Shown here in pieces: positions 1 through 7,440 of a DNA stretch of 34,787 nt. Origin of the DNA: Bryobacterales bacterium (GTDB lineage: Bacteria > Acidobacteriota > Terriglobia > Bryobacterales > Bryobacteraceae). The position numbers and the translations under genes are program-made. The stretch lies in contig PMTR01000189.1 of NCBI GenBank assembly GCA_003167255.1, positions 1 to 34,787 on the forward strand, read 5' to 3'. How positions within the stretch are numbered: the first letter of the stretch is position 1; each line of letters begins with the position of its first letter. The notes under the pieces are model-generated. The model was given only the letters and a program-made list of their open reading frames with translations. It searched no databases and was not told the DNA's origin.

Positions 1-473
1 ATAACCATTGGGTCAAGATCGGATCGAACACCTATTCCTGCATCGAGGGATCGCTGAACAGCGCGGGTGTCGCGAGCAACGTCGCCGCCCAGATCAATGC
101 CTCCGATCCAAATTGCTCCTGCACCACGGGAGGCGCCTATGGCAACGAGATCTTCATTTCGCTGAGGTCCGGTGAGTACGGCCCTGTGGCGGTGTCTAGC
201 TCCGACGGCTCTGGGGGCGCCACGCTGTCGAACTACCAGCACTGGGTGAAGATCGGCAGCGTCACGTATTCCTGCTATGAAGGATCGCTGAACAGCGCGC
301 AGATAGCGGCCAACGTCGCGGCGCAGATCAACGCTTCCGACCTAAACTGCACGGCCACGGTGGGAGGTCAGTACAACAACGAGATCCTGATTACGCTGAA
401 GGCCGGCGTCGCTGGCCCAATTGCGGTGTCGAGTTCGGATGGCTCCGCGGCTGCATCGCTGACGCAAGGTACG
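1..473 (+). repeat. Tandem 234-bp (78-residue) coding repeat
   Basis: Two in-frame copies lie at about 6-239 and 240-473, with a period of exactly 234 bp judged by the HWVKIGS motif (codons at 6 and 240). Shared blocks are HWVKIGS, EGSLNSA, NVAAQINASD and AVSSSDGS. The copies differ at scattered positions, so they are old enough to have diverged. A weaker third unit follows from about 474 (ATILNNIANQING). The first copy reaches the window edge, so more units may lie upstream. Confidence 0.85.
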
Positions 474-2777
474 GATGCCGCCACCATCCTGAACAACATC
501 GCCAACCAGATCAACGGAACGAACTGGGTGCTGAACGGCCCCGCCGTGCTCGCCGCCGCAGTGGTGTTGCCGAACCAGTTGGTCGTTACGGCCGCGCCGG
601 GTGCCGACGGCAACATGGTTGCGCTCTACCAGACCGACAACAACAGCAGCAGCCGTCTGTACTTCACCGCGAGCAACTGGAACCTGTCCGGCGGCTCATC
701 GGATAACGTCTCGTGGCACGTACACATCGATTTCACCGCTCTCGGCTGGAGCAGCGTGGATAAGGTGTGGTGGACCATCGCTCCGGCGCTCCCGAACAGC
801 CAGGCGTACCCGTCCACTGAGTGGAAGATGGTGGTCACCAACTGGACCGTGACCAGCAATCCCGCCAACAAGCGTGCTTTCAAGGTGGCTGGGCCCGGTT
901 CGGTCCGCATCGAGGAAGACAGCACCTGGGTCACCACGTCGGGATACTGGGAGCCAGCCCCCGACAACGACCCTGTCAACGGTGCGTTCGCCTTCTGGAG
1001 CCAGGGACGCGCGATCCGCGCGGCGGCTTCCGGTGCCAGCGTCACCGTCGAGACGCACTGCCAGTACACCCACGATATCTACGTCGGCACGCGCCTCGAC
1101 ACCACCTGCGGCATTGTGACCGCCACTCTGGACGGCGGCGCGCCGGTAACGCTCGACTGTTATTACCCCACCGCCTCAACTTCCCAGACTCGACGCCTGC
1201 TCTTCTCCGGCGTGGCAGCAGGGCAGCACAAGGTCGTAATCACGCTTTCGGGCAATAAGAACGCGTCGAGCCAGGGCTGGTATTTCTATTTCGATTTCCT
1301 CGAATGCGCGGTCGCGACCGACGTCCCCGATCCGGTGGTGACGACTACCGCCGTGGCGGTGGCCACCGACTTCGACACGGACAACACCTACAAGCTGTCG
1401 CCGCAGAGGTTGGTGTGGAACATTCAGAAGCTCGGGCTGCTCGGCGAGATCGACCACTACTGCGGCGTCTTCTGGTGGAAGCAGTCGGTGGCGTCCAGTC
1501 CCGCGTACCCCACATGCACGGTCACGTTCTCCGGCAATTGGAACGACCAGGATGTCGTCTGGCTACACATCGGCGCCTCGGCTGTTGGCAAGACGGTGTT
1601 CGGGGGACAGGACAGCAGCAATACCATCGCGCGGCATTTCGCCAATTTCATCAACGCGATCTTCGACGGCGTCTGGGCCTCGGTCTCCGGCAGCGTGCTG
1701 ACGATCACTTCCCATTCGTTCGCGAGCGGCTGGCAGTATCACGTCTACACGGAACTGCCCGCGTCCAATACTGGCAGTGGCCACGCCGCCGTGACCGGCG
1801 ACATGCAAGGTGGCACGTATGGCGTGAAGTGGGTGATCGATCCAACCCAGACGCCAGTGCTCAACCGGGCGTTCCGCGACTGGAACTCGGATTTCTTCAG
1901 CCTCCTCAAGGCGAACGGCATGAGCGCCGTCTGCTCCTTCTCGCAGGAACTGGTGCAGCCGCCGGACAATCCCACTGCCGGCGCGGTGTGGGTTCAGCGC
2001 TTCCCCGACGGCACGGCGGTGGAGACTGCCACGGGATTCGGCACGTTGAACAGTTCGCAGGTTGCTTTCACTTCCGGGCCGCAGAACTACATGGGACAGG
2101 CCTTCGCCGCGATGGCGGCACTGATGCTGGCGGCGGGCCTGACGCCCAAACTCCAGTTTGGTGAAATCCTCTGGTGGTTCCTGGCGAACGCGTCCGGGAT
2201 GGCGTTTCACGACGCGGACACGCAGGCCGCCGCACAGTCGGCGCTCGGCCGCGCGCTGGCGACCTTCCACACGCCGAACGACGATCCCTCGGTCAACACC
2301 TACGCCGATGCGAACTTTCTCCGGACGCGCCTGTACAACTACGTGGCCGCCATCCAGAGCTATGTCCTGTCGCAATGCCCATCGGCCATCTTCGAACTGC
2401 TGTGGCCGATGGACGTGAACGACCCAGACAACTGCAAGCTGCTGCGGTATATCAACCTGCCGTCGCAGTGGGAGGCGCGCTCAGGCTCTGGCTTCGACAC
2501 GTTCCTCATCGAGGGCTACCAGTACCCGGGCATCAACCACAACCTGGATCAGGCAACCCGATGCGCGCAGTACCCGTGGAAGGAACTCGCCTGGGACCAG
2601 GCCCACTGCCGTTACCTGATGGGCATCTACTACGGCACCTGGCCATGGCTGAGGGAGTTCGTGAATGCCAACCGTCTCGGGCTGCCGGCCATCAAGCTCT
2701 GGGCCTACGACCATCTGTGCTTGTACGGATGGCCAATACCCCTGCCCACGAGTGACGACCGATCGTTTATCTACTAA
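1..2777 (+). CDS. Large phage tail-type protein, 5' end cut by window edge
   Basis: The reading frame is already open at base 3 and runs to TAA at 2775-2777, so the gene starts before the window; about 925 residues are visible. The first part is built from tandem copies of a 78-residue beta-rich unit (see the repeat entry). More diverged copies of the same style (an I-A-x-x-I-N helix followed by a V-x-A / L-T-I strand) can be seen further in. The C-terminal ~330 residues are rich in Trp, Tyr and Pro, with segments such as FGEILWWF and FDTFLIEGYQYPG that resemble a glycoside-hydrolase-like TIM barrel. The position directly upstream of an endolysin fits a tail tip, baseplate or receptor-contact protein. 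No close family is recognised, so the tail role is inferred from context and architecture. Confidence 0.6.
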   Translation, partial: NHWVKIGSNTYSCIEGSLNSAGVASNVAAQINASDPNCSCTTGGAYGNEIFISLRSGEYGPVAVSSSDGSGGATLSNYQHWVKIGSVTYSCYEGSLNSAQIAANVAAQINASDLNCTATVGGQYNNEILITLKAGVAGPIAVSSSDGSAAASLTQGTDAATILNNIANQINGTNWVLNGPAVLAAAVVLPNQLVVTAAPGADGNMVALYQTDNNSSSRLYFTASNWNLSGGSSDNVSWHVHIDFTALGWSSVDKVWWTIAPALPNSQAYPSTEWKMVVTNWTVTSNPANKRAFKVAGPGSVRIEEDSTWVTTSGYWEPAPDNDPVNGAFAFWSQGRAIRAAASGASVTVETHCQYTHDIYVGTRLDTTCGIVTATLDGGAPVTLDCYYPTASTSQTRRLLFSGVAAGQHKVVITLSGNKNASSQGWYFYFDFLECAVATDVPDPVVTTTAVAVATDFDTDNTYKLSPQRLVWNIQKLGLLGEIDHYCGVFWWKQSVASSPAYPTCTVTFSGNWNDQDVVWLHIGASAVGKTVFGGQDSSNTIARHFANFINAIFDGVWASVSGSVLTITSHSFASGWQYHVYTELPASNTGSGHAAVTGDMQGGTYGVKWVIDPTQTPVLNRAFRDWNSDFFSLLKANGMSAVCSFSQELVQPPDNPTAGAVWVQRFPDGTAVETATGFGTLNSSQVAFTSGPQNYMGQAFAAMAALMLAAGLTPKLQFGEILWWFLANASGMAFHDADTQAAAQSALGRALATFHTPNDDPSVNTYADANFLRTRLYNYVAAIQSYVLSQCPSAIFELLWPMDVNDPDNCKLLRYINLPSQWEARSGSGFDTFLIEGYQYPGINHNLDQATRCAQYPWKELAWDQAHCRYLMGIYYGTWPWLREFVNANRLGLPAIKLWAYDHLCLYGWPIPLPTSDDRSFIY

Positions 2778-2800
2778 TCCCAAACAAAAAGAGGTGACAA

Positions 2801-3289
2801 ATGGAAGACCGCAATGCGCGGCTTCAGGAAGTCGCGCGCATAGCCGTCGCGCTGCAAGCCCAGACCGGGTGCCCGGCGCAGTTGATGATTGCGCAATGGG
2901 CAGTCGAGTCGCAGTGGGGCGCCAAGCCTGCGGGCCACGCCAACTACTTCGGGGTCAAGATGGCTGAGCGGCACAAACTCTGCTGCACGGTAACCACCCG
3001 CGAGGTAATTCACGGCGAGTCCAAGATGATGGACTTGAGTTTCGCCGACTATCCGTCCCTCGCCGATTCCTGCAAGGACTATGCGTGGCTGATCACGCAG
3101 GGCGCGCCGTACAAGGCCGCTTGGGCGAAGTATCAGGCCAGCCACGATCTGCATAGTCTGATTGCGGCGGTCGCCAGTACGTATGCCACCGATCCTCATT
3201 ACGCCACGATGGTGTCCCTGATAGCCTGCCAGGAAAACGTGGCGCAGGCTATCGTTGGCGCGCGCCAGGAGGCCACCCATGTTGCTTAG
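2801..3289 (+). CDS. Glucosaminidase-type endolysin (FlgJ/GH73-like)
   Basis: A 162-residue protein with the fold signature of bacterial N-acetylglucosaminidases: AQWAVESQWG around residues 31-40 with E36 as the likely catalytic acid, then NYFGVK at 48-53, where the family usually has N-L-F-G-I-K. The central part (FADYPSLADSCKDYAWLI) and the later YATDPHYATMV also match the FlgJ C-terminal domain pattern. It should cut the glycan strands of peptidoglycan during lysis. No signal peptide is seen, so release would depend on a holin. The start has a clear ribosome site, GAGGTG at 2791-2796. The 3' end overlaps the next gene by 11 bases. Function is quite secure; the exact bond cut is inferred. 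Confidence 0.85.
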   Translation: MEDRNARLQEVARIAVALQAQTGCPAQLMIAQWAVESQWGAKPAGHANYFGVKMAERHKLCCTVTTREVIHGESKMMDLSFADYPSLADSCKDYAWLITQGAPYKAAWAKYQASHDLHSLIAAVASTYATDPHYATMVSLIACQENVAQAIVGARQEATHVA

Positions 3290-4034
3290 GCTGAAGGCGG
3301 CGTTGTTTTGCGCCCTGTTGGCGGCCCTGACCGGGGTGACAGTACAGGCTATCCTCCTCCTCCACGCCGCAACGGGGGCTGCGCGTGCGTTGCCGGGGGC
3401 CGTTTCTGCCGAGCTCCAGACCACTCGGACGGCGGTGCTGGCGCAGGTGGCCGCCGCGCGTGGCGACCTGACCGGCCAGATCCAGTCCGCGCGCAAAGAC
3501 CTGCTGGTCCGCACGGAGCGTCAGGTGGCGGATCTCCGGACTGACGTGATTGGCGAAGTGGCGCAGATCCGCACCACGGCCGACCGGCGCGTCGGTGACA
3601 CGCTCGGACGCGTGGATACCGCCCTCGGCAAGATCGAGGAGGTGCGCGGCGACCTGAAGCCAAGCCTTGACCACGCCGCCAGCGTCGCGAAACAGGTGGA
3701 TGACGCGGCGCCCTTGTTCCTCGACTGTGAGTTCAACCCGGACTGCTTCTTTAACCGGTACGTCGGCGCCTCGAAGGGCATCGAGCGCGCGGCCCTGAAC
3801 TTCGGCCAAATGACGGCGGATGTCCGGACCGCATTGCCCACGGCCATTACCACGTGGCAGGGCATCGGCACGAACGTGGGCGGGATCACCGCTAACGTCA
3901 ACCAGCTCACGAAACCACGCTGGTACGACCGGCTGCTCGGCTATGGCCTGAACGGGGTCGTCATCTACCGCAATCTGAACCCCGTAACCAACCTGACCGT
4001 GAAGGGCGCGCAGATCATCTCTTCGCGTCCGTAA
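3279..4034 (+). CDS. Membrane-anchored coiled-coil protein, possible lysis accessory
   Basis: 251 residues. The ATG at 3279 is chosen because AGGAGG lies at 3267-3272; an in-frame TTG at 3255 has no such site. Residues ~6-30 form one hydrophobic segment, probably an N-terminal membrane anchor. It is followed by ~100 residues of Ala/Arg/Gln/Glu-rich helix with heptad character, likely a long coiled coil. A Cys-containing stretch (LDCEFNPDCFFNRY) lies near the middle, followed by a more globular end. The gene sits between the endolysin and a secreted protein and overlaps the endolysin stop, so it may act in lysis (spanin-like) or in the envelope. No family is recognised. Confidence 0.6.
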   Translation: MLLRLKAALFCALLAALTGVTVQAILLLHAATGAARALPGAVSAELQTTRTAVLAQVAAARGDLTGQIQSARKDLLVRTERQVADLRTDVIGEVAQIRTTADRRVGDTLGRVDTALGKIEEVRGDLKPSLDHAASVAKQVDDAAPLFLDCEFNPDCFFNRYVGASKGIERAALNFGQMTADVRTALPTAITTWQGIGTNVGGITANVNQLTKPRWYDRLLGYGLNGVVIYRNLNPVTNLTVKGAQIISSRP

Positions 4035-4052
4035 AGGAGCCAATCGATAACC

Positions 4053-4850
4053 ATGCGAACCGCTATTCTTCTCCTCTGCTCGTGCGTATTGGCGGCGCAG
4101 ACCTCGACGATCACCGGGACGTTTACCGACGCTGCTGGTGACCGGCTCTCTGGCTCGTGTTCGATCCAGGCCGTGGGTCCGTTTAGCGCGGCCACGGGCT
4201 GGCGGGTGATCGGCGCGCAGATGACCGTGAAGTTCACCAACGGCCAGTTCTTCGCGACTGTAGCGCCCACGGATAGTGCCACGCCATCCGGCCAGTACTA
4301 CAAAGTGACCTGCGCGGTTCCGGACCAAACCATGAATGGGCGGGCCATCGCGAAGTTCTCCTGGGGACCGCGATATTGGTTGGTCCCGACCAACGCGGCC
4401 GCGATGGATGTAGGAACGGTGGAGCTGACGGCGCCGCCGTCCAGCCCGTCTTGGACCGTTCTGTGGCAGCAGATGGCGCAGAACGGCGCGCAGGTTGGAC
4501 AAGCACCGCTGTGGACCGGATCCGCTTGGCAGCCTGGGTTCATGAGTGCCACTCTCCCGTTCACTGTGCCACCACAAGACGGCCAGTACATGCGATGGAA
4601 TGCCGCCCAATCCGCGTGGCAACCGGTGTCGTTCGTCGATCAGGAAGTCCTTGGCGGCTTGATTAACGGAAGCAATCCTGTCTTTTCGCTCTCCAATGCG
4701 CCATCGCCGCCTGGCGGGCTGGTGCTCTTTCGTAACGGGCTGGCTCAGATGGCCGGCCAAGACTACACACTGGCCGGTAACGCGATTACCTTCGTCACGG
4801 CAGCGATACCACAGTCTGGCGACACGCTACTGGCGTGGTATCGCTATTGA
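4053..4850 (+). CDS. Secreted protein with phage tail-type C-terminal module
   Basis: 265 residues. The N-terminus (MRTAILLLCSCVLAAQ) is a signal peptide, possibly with a lipoprotein-like Cys. It is followed by STITGTFTDAAGD, which resembles the carboxypeptidase-regulatory-like start of many acidobacterial exported proteins. The C-terminal ~80 residues have the pattern common in phage tail and fibre proteins: GLVLFRNGLAQMAGQDYTL, then NAITF, then a P-x-S-G-D-x-L-x-x-x-Y ending. AAGGAG at 4034-4039 provides a ribosome site, although the spacing is long. A signal peptide is odd for a virion part, so the product may sit on the lysogen surface. Function unknown. Confidence 0.6.
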   Translation: MRTAILLLCSCVLAAQTSTITGTFTDAAGDRLSGSCSIQAVGPFSAATGWRVIGAQMTVKFTNGQFFATVAPTDSATPSGQYYKVTCAVPDQTMNGRAIAKFSWGPRYWLVPTNAAAMDVGTVELTAPPSSPSWTVLWQQMAQNGAQVGQAPLWTGSAWQPGFMSATLPFTVPPQDGQYMRWNAAQSAWQPVSFVDQEVLGGLINGSNPVFSLSNAPSPPGGLVLFRNGLAQMAGQDYTLAGNAITFVTAAIPQSGDTLLAWYRY

Positions 4851-4859
4851 GACTGGCAG

Positions 4860-5741
4860 ATGCCCAGAGGCCATACCACGATCATTACTCCCCAGCAGGA
4901 CGAAATCATTCGCAAGTGTTGGGAGCACAATGCGTACGGGCACCATGCCGCCAAGCGTGCGGCCCAATTGTCCGGGCTTTCACTCGATGTTGTCCAGCGC
5001 CGCGCTACGCAGCTTGGTCTCACATTCACGCGCGAGCGCTATCGGTGGACTGAGCCTGAGTTGAAGGTGGTGGAGCAGAATGCGCACCTCTCACTGGATA
5101 CGATCCAGAAAAAGTTACGGCGAGGCGTCTCGCCGCCGGGCGTGAAGCGGACTCGCGCGGCCATCGCCAGCCAGATCCACTGCCAGCGATTCCGGACCAA
5201 CATGGATGGCCTGAATCACGGACCGCTAGCTGATGCGCTGGGCATCAGTCCTTACCGGCTACGCCACTTGCGGAATGGAAACTCCATCACAGCCCACCGG
5301 TTGGAATCACTGCGCCAAGCGTGCGGTTACGTGGAAGAGATCGAAGACGATAATCGGCGCTGGTTTTATCAGAACGACGACATTGTCCGCTTCTTGTTTG
5401 CATGCCGTGGGGAAGTGGATCTCAGGAAGGTGAACCAAACATGGTTGATGGCACTGCTGGAGCCGTACATCACGCTCTTCCAACTCACGCCGAAGGAAGT
5501 TCGGCTTGCGGAGAGGGAGCGTACGAAACTGGCGCAGCGCCGCCGGAGGAAGCGGTCGGGCAAGACGATTCGATCTACACCTACGTCCCGCCCAATTCGC
5601 CCGGGAATACTCGGAGAAGCGGTCGTAGCCGCGATTCGAGCCGGAAAACCGATACTCACGCGGGCACCGGGGCCAAACGAAAGTCACACCAATGGCGATC
5701 CCGGCTTTCTTCCAATAAACACAAATACTGGAACGACATAG
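4860..5741 (+). CDS. Putative DNA-binding protein (multiple HTH-like segments)
   Basis: 293 residues, starting 9 bases after the previous stop. The N-terminal ~90 residues contain two SANT/HTH-like three-helix units (around YGHHAAKRAAQLSGLSLDVV and RWTEPELKVVEQNAHLSLDTI). A further helix-turn-helix pattern follows at about residues 122-160 (PLADALGISPYRLRHLRNG). The C-terminus is very basic (AQRRRRKRSGK), then low-complexity. This looks like a phage regulator or a DNA-packaging/transcription accessory protein rather than an enzyme. Its place between tail/lysis genes and small membrane proteins would suit a late-gene regulator, but nothing proves this. The start has only a weak ribosome site. 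Confidence 0.5.
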   Translation: MPRGHTTIITPQQDEIIRKCWEHNAYGHHAAKRAAQLSGLSLDVVQRRATQLGLTFTRERYRWTEPELKVVEQNAHLSLDTIQKKLRRGVSPPGVKRTRAAIASQIHCQRFRTNMDGLNHGPLADALGISPYRLRHLRNGNSITAHRLESLRQACGYVEEIEDDNRRWFYQNDDIVRFLFACRGEVDLRKVNQTWLMALLEPYITLFQLTPKEVRLAERERTKLAQRRRRKRSGKTIRSTPTSRPIRPGILGEAVVAAIRAGKPILTRAPGPNESHTNGDPGFLPINTNTGTT

Positions 5742-5934
5742 AGGCAGAGTGGCGACGGCAGCGTGAGCTTGAAAGGCGGGAGCATCGCAGCGACGTCGCA
5801 TTCCGGTTCCCCATCTTCTGGGCCTGCTGGCGATCACAGTGTCGCCTAGCCTATCACCGGCCATACCGCTAAGCACTGAGCCAAATACAGAACCGCGCCC
5901 GGCGGTCTCCGGGCAGAAACAGGAGAAAACTCGA
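5742..5934. other. Short non-coding gap or degenerate coding tail
   Basis: About 190 bases between the DNA-binding protein and the next small gene. One frame stays open to 5872 and is rich in charged residues (WRRQRELERREH), but it has no credible start or ribosome site of its own and overlaps the preceding gene in another frame. It may be a frameshifted old tail of that gene. No promoter or terminator is evident. Confidence 0.3.
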
Positions 5935-6279
5935 ATGATTACACTCCAGAAGGCTGAGCACGCGATTGCGAGCGTGGCTCATGACCTCGTGAAAGTCGCG
6001 CGGGCCGTCGTGCCCGTGCTCCAGAAAGTGCAAAGCCAGGAGGCGACCGTCGAAGCGCTGACTTCCCTGGTCGACCCCAATGCCGTCAACATCGAGCGCG
6101 CGGCCTTCGCCGTCCTCGGCAAGGTCTGCGTGGCGATCACCGATGCCGGCAACGCGGCTGCCGCGAACGGGATCAACGTGCAGCTCGATGCCCAGGAGAT
6201 CGGGGATTTGAAGTCCATCGCCGCGTACCTCCAGCAACTGACCAAAAGTACGGTCATTGCCGCACCCGCCAAGGCGTAG
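5935..6279 (+). CDS. Small helical phage protein of unknown function
   Basis: 114 residues, almost all predicted helix, with no membrane segment and no Cys pairs. The ATG at 5935 is preferred over upstream in-frame starts because AGGAGA lies at 5921-5926. The following small membrane gene begins 4 bases after its stop, so the three genes 5935-6829 form one unit. Composition (Ala/Val-rich, a few acidic residues) is typical of small structural or lysis-associated phage proteins. No family is recognised. Confidence 0.6.
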   Translation: MITLQKAEHAIASVAHDLVKVARAVVPVLQKVQSQEATVEALTSLVDPNAVNIERAAFAVLGKVCVAITDAGNAAAANGINVQLDAQEIGDLKSIAAYLQQLTKSTVIAAPAKA

Positions 6280-6283
6280 TGCC

Positions 6284-6463
6284 GTGCAGAATCGGGTGGA
6301 TTGGCTCGATACCGGGGGCGGCCACATCGTGGCCGCCTTCCTGGTCTTTCTGGTGGGCGTGGGGCTGCTCCTCGCCCGTGTAGACGTGGGAAAGGAAATC
6401 GTAGTCGGTGCTCTGGCGAGTCTTTGGACATCGCTACGGAATGCGAAGCGAGAGGGGCAATAA
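6284..6463 (+). CDS. Small one-span membrane protein, holin candidate
   Basis: 59 residues from GTG at 6284, with AAGGCG at 6271-6276 as a likely ribosome site; the gene begins 4 bases after the preceding stop. A hydrophobic segment (HIVAAFLVFLVGVGLLLA) spans about residues 14-31, followed by a short charged tail ending RNAKREGQ. Size, single span and basic C-terminus fit a small holin or holin-like protein, and the endolysin at 2801 needs one. The next gene starts directly after its stop (TAA then ATG). The holin role is inferred from context only. Confidence 0.5.
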   Translation: MQNRVDWLDTGGGHIVAAFLVFLVGVGLLLARVDVGKEIVVGALASLWTSLRNAKREGQ

Positions 6464-6829
6464 ATGGAAAAGGAAATCGCGATTGATGAGCATCAATTTC
6501 GCCTCGGCGTGGTGGAGTCGCTCGCCAGGCTGGAGACCCTGGCACAATCCACGGACGACCACCTTGCGCGGTTGAACGGGACGGTCGCCCGGCACGAGGA
6601 TCGCCTGCAGGCGTTGCAGCAGAGCTTGGGGCAACACCAGATGGACTGCCCGATTCGGGGTGAGGTTGAAAACCTGAAAGCCGCGGTGCTGACAGAGCAG
6701 GTCGAAACCCGGACGACTTCCGCGTGGTGGCACAGGCTGTCCCCGCTGATCTGGCTCGCGGTCGGTGGTCTTGTGGCTCTGTTCTTGCTTCACGCCGATC
6801 AACTGTTGCGGGTGTTTTCGAAGCCATAA
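6464..6829 (+). CDS. Coiled-coil protein with C-terminal membrane span (XhlA-like)
   Basis: 121 residues. The first ~90 are a charged, heptad-like helix (LARLETLAQSTDDHLARLNG and on). A single hydrophobic span at about residues 94-112 (LIWLAVGGLVALFLL) follows, with a short basic tail. Coiled coil plus C-terminal anchor is the layout of XhlA-type haemolysin/holin accessory proteins of phages. It is immediately adjacent to the putative holin. It is the last gene before a hairpin that may end the late operon. Confidence 0.5.
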   Translation: MEKEIAIDEHQFRLGVVESLARLETLAQSTDDHLARLNGTVARHEDRLQALQQSLGQHQMDCPIRGEVENLKAAVLTEQVETRTTSAWWHRLSPLIWLAVGGLVALFLLHADQLLRVFSKP

Positions 6830-6938
6830 GGGCCAAGCACTTCCAATTCTCCGTGGGTCTGGCCGGCCAGCAATTCCACGGACTCACCGACAGCACACTA
6901 CGGGCACGGCCCTGCCTAAATTCCGTTGCGCATGATGC

Positions 6939-6964
6939 ATTCGCTTTGGCGAATTTCTTATTTT
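6939..6964 (+). terminator. Likely rho-independent terminator of the late/lysis operon
   Basis: ATTCGC (6939-6944), loop TTTG, GCGAAT (6949-6954), then the T-rich run TTTCTTATTTT. The stem is only 6 bp with half GC, so it is modest, but it lies about 110 bases after the last lysis gene and just before the control region. Confidence 0.45.
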
Positions 6965-7009
6965 GAATTACAGCTACAAAACTCTTTTTTTATAAGAAAT
7001 ATTTCTTAT
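6953..7009. promoter_or_regulatory. Operator-like sites: 18-bp palindrome plus one half-site
   Basis: ATAAGAAATATTTCTTAT at 6992-7009 is a perfect 18-bp palindrome. Its half-site ATTTCTTAT occurs again at 6953-6961, with 39 bases between. Repeated half-sites beside a phage early promoter are typical of repressor or Cro-type operators. The small HTH protein encoded at 7231 is a candidate ligand. Confidence 0.45.
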
Positions 7010-7102
7010 CGAGACAACTATTTGCGCGAAATTGGCCTAGTTCACTCTCTCGCAACCCCTTGACCGATTAGGTGCATCCGGTTATTTTTCAACTTGTAGC
7101 TG
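6971..7102. repeat. Spaced 9-bp inverted repeat around the control region
   Basis: CAGCTACAA at 6971-6979 and its reverse complement TTGTAGCTG at 7094-7102 flank the palindrome's right side and the promoter. The two arms are 114 bases apart, which would suit two sites for one dimeric protein bound across the promoter. Chance is not excluded for 9 bp. Confidence 0.3.
7060..7088 (+). promoter_or_regulatory. Sigma-70-type promoter for the early/replication operon
   Basis: TTGACC at 7060-7065 (5 of 6 bases match the -35 consensus), a 17-base spacer, then TATTTT at 7083-7088. It points toward the small HTH gene at 7231 and the tightly linked replication genes. The leader between promoter and first gene is about 135 bases. 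Confidence 0.55.
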
Positions 7103-7230
7103 AAAAGTAACAGCGCTTCAGAAGGCGTTTCGCACCAAAGCAGGAAGCAACCGCAGTCCGAAGATTTATATGAGAATTCAGCGTTAGAAGCCAGAAGTGT
7201 CTTCAGAGGTTAGGACAGGACAAAAACTGC

Positions 7231-7440
7231 ATGAGAAAGGCATACAGCAAAGCTGCGCCCAAACGGGCGAAGCGGACAAATCGCGACCATTGCGGCGTCC
7301 CGCAACTGGCGGCGAAGCTCTCCGGCAGATCGCTCTCGACGGTGTATGCGGTGATCTATGGGCGCGTGAAATCGGCCTGCGTTGAGCAGTGGATCAAGAA
7401 AGCCGAACGCATGTTAGAGCAAAGGGAGCAGGTGGCGTGA
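7231..7440 (+). CDS. Small helix-turn-helix protein (Cro/repressor-like candidate)
   Basis: 69 residues with a basic N-terminus followed by one HTH unit: VPQLAAKLSGRSLSTVYAVI and then YGRVKSACVEQWIKKAE. The turn S-x-S-T-V-Y-x-V and the G-R-V-K-S hinge resemble LacI- or Cro-type DNA-binding heads, here without any effector domain. It is the first gene after the control region, so it may regulate the early promoter. Its TGA overlaps the GTG of the helicase gene (GTGA). The start is plain ATG; the ribosome site is weak. Confidence 0.6.
   Translation: MRKAYSKAAPKRAKRTNRDHCGVPQLAAKLSGRSLSTVYAVIYGRVKSACVEQWIKKAERMLEQREQVA

Noticed and set aside
1-473. Diversity-generating retroelement target in the repeated tail gene
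   Set aside because: The repeat copies differ at all base types, not only at adenines, and no reverse transcriptase gene is in the window.
3249-4760. Long - strand open frame (about 500 codons) opposite the lysis genes
   Set aside because: It is antisense to three genes with recognisable features and ribosome sites, and its product is Arg/His/Gly-rich without any motif. Such frames are common in GC-rich DNA.
5402-5872. Possible gene in a second frame over the end of the DNA-binding protein
   Set aside because: No ribosome site and most of it overlaps a better gene. Only the last ~130 bases are unique, so it is at most a frameshifted tail.
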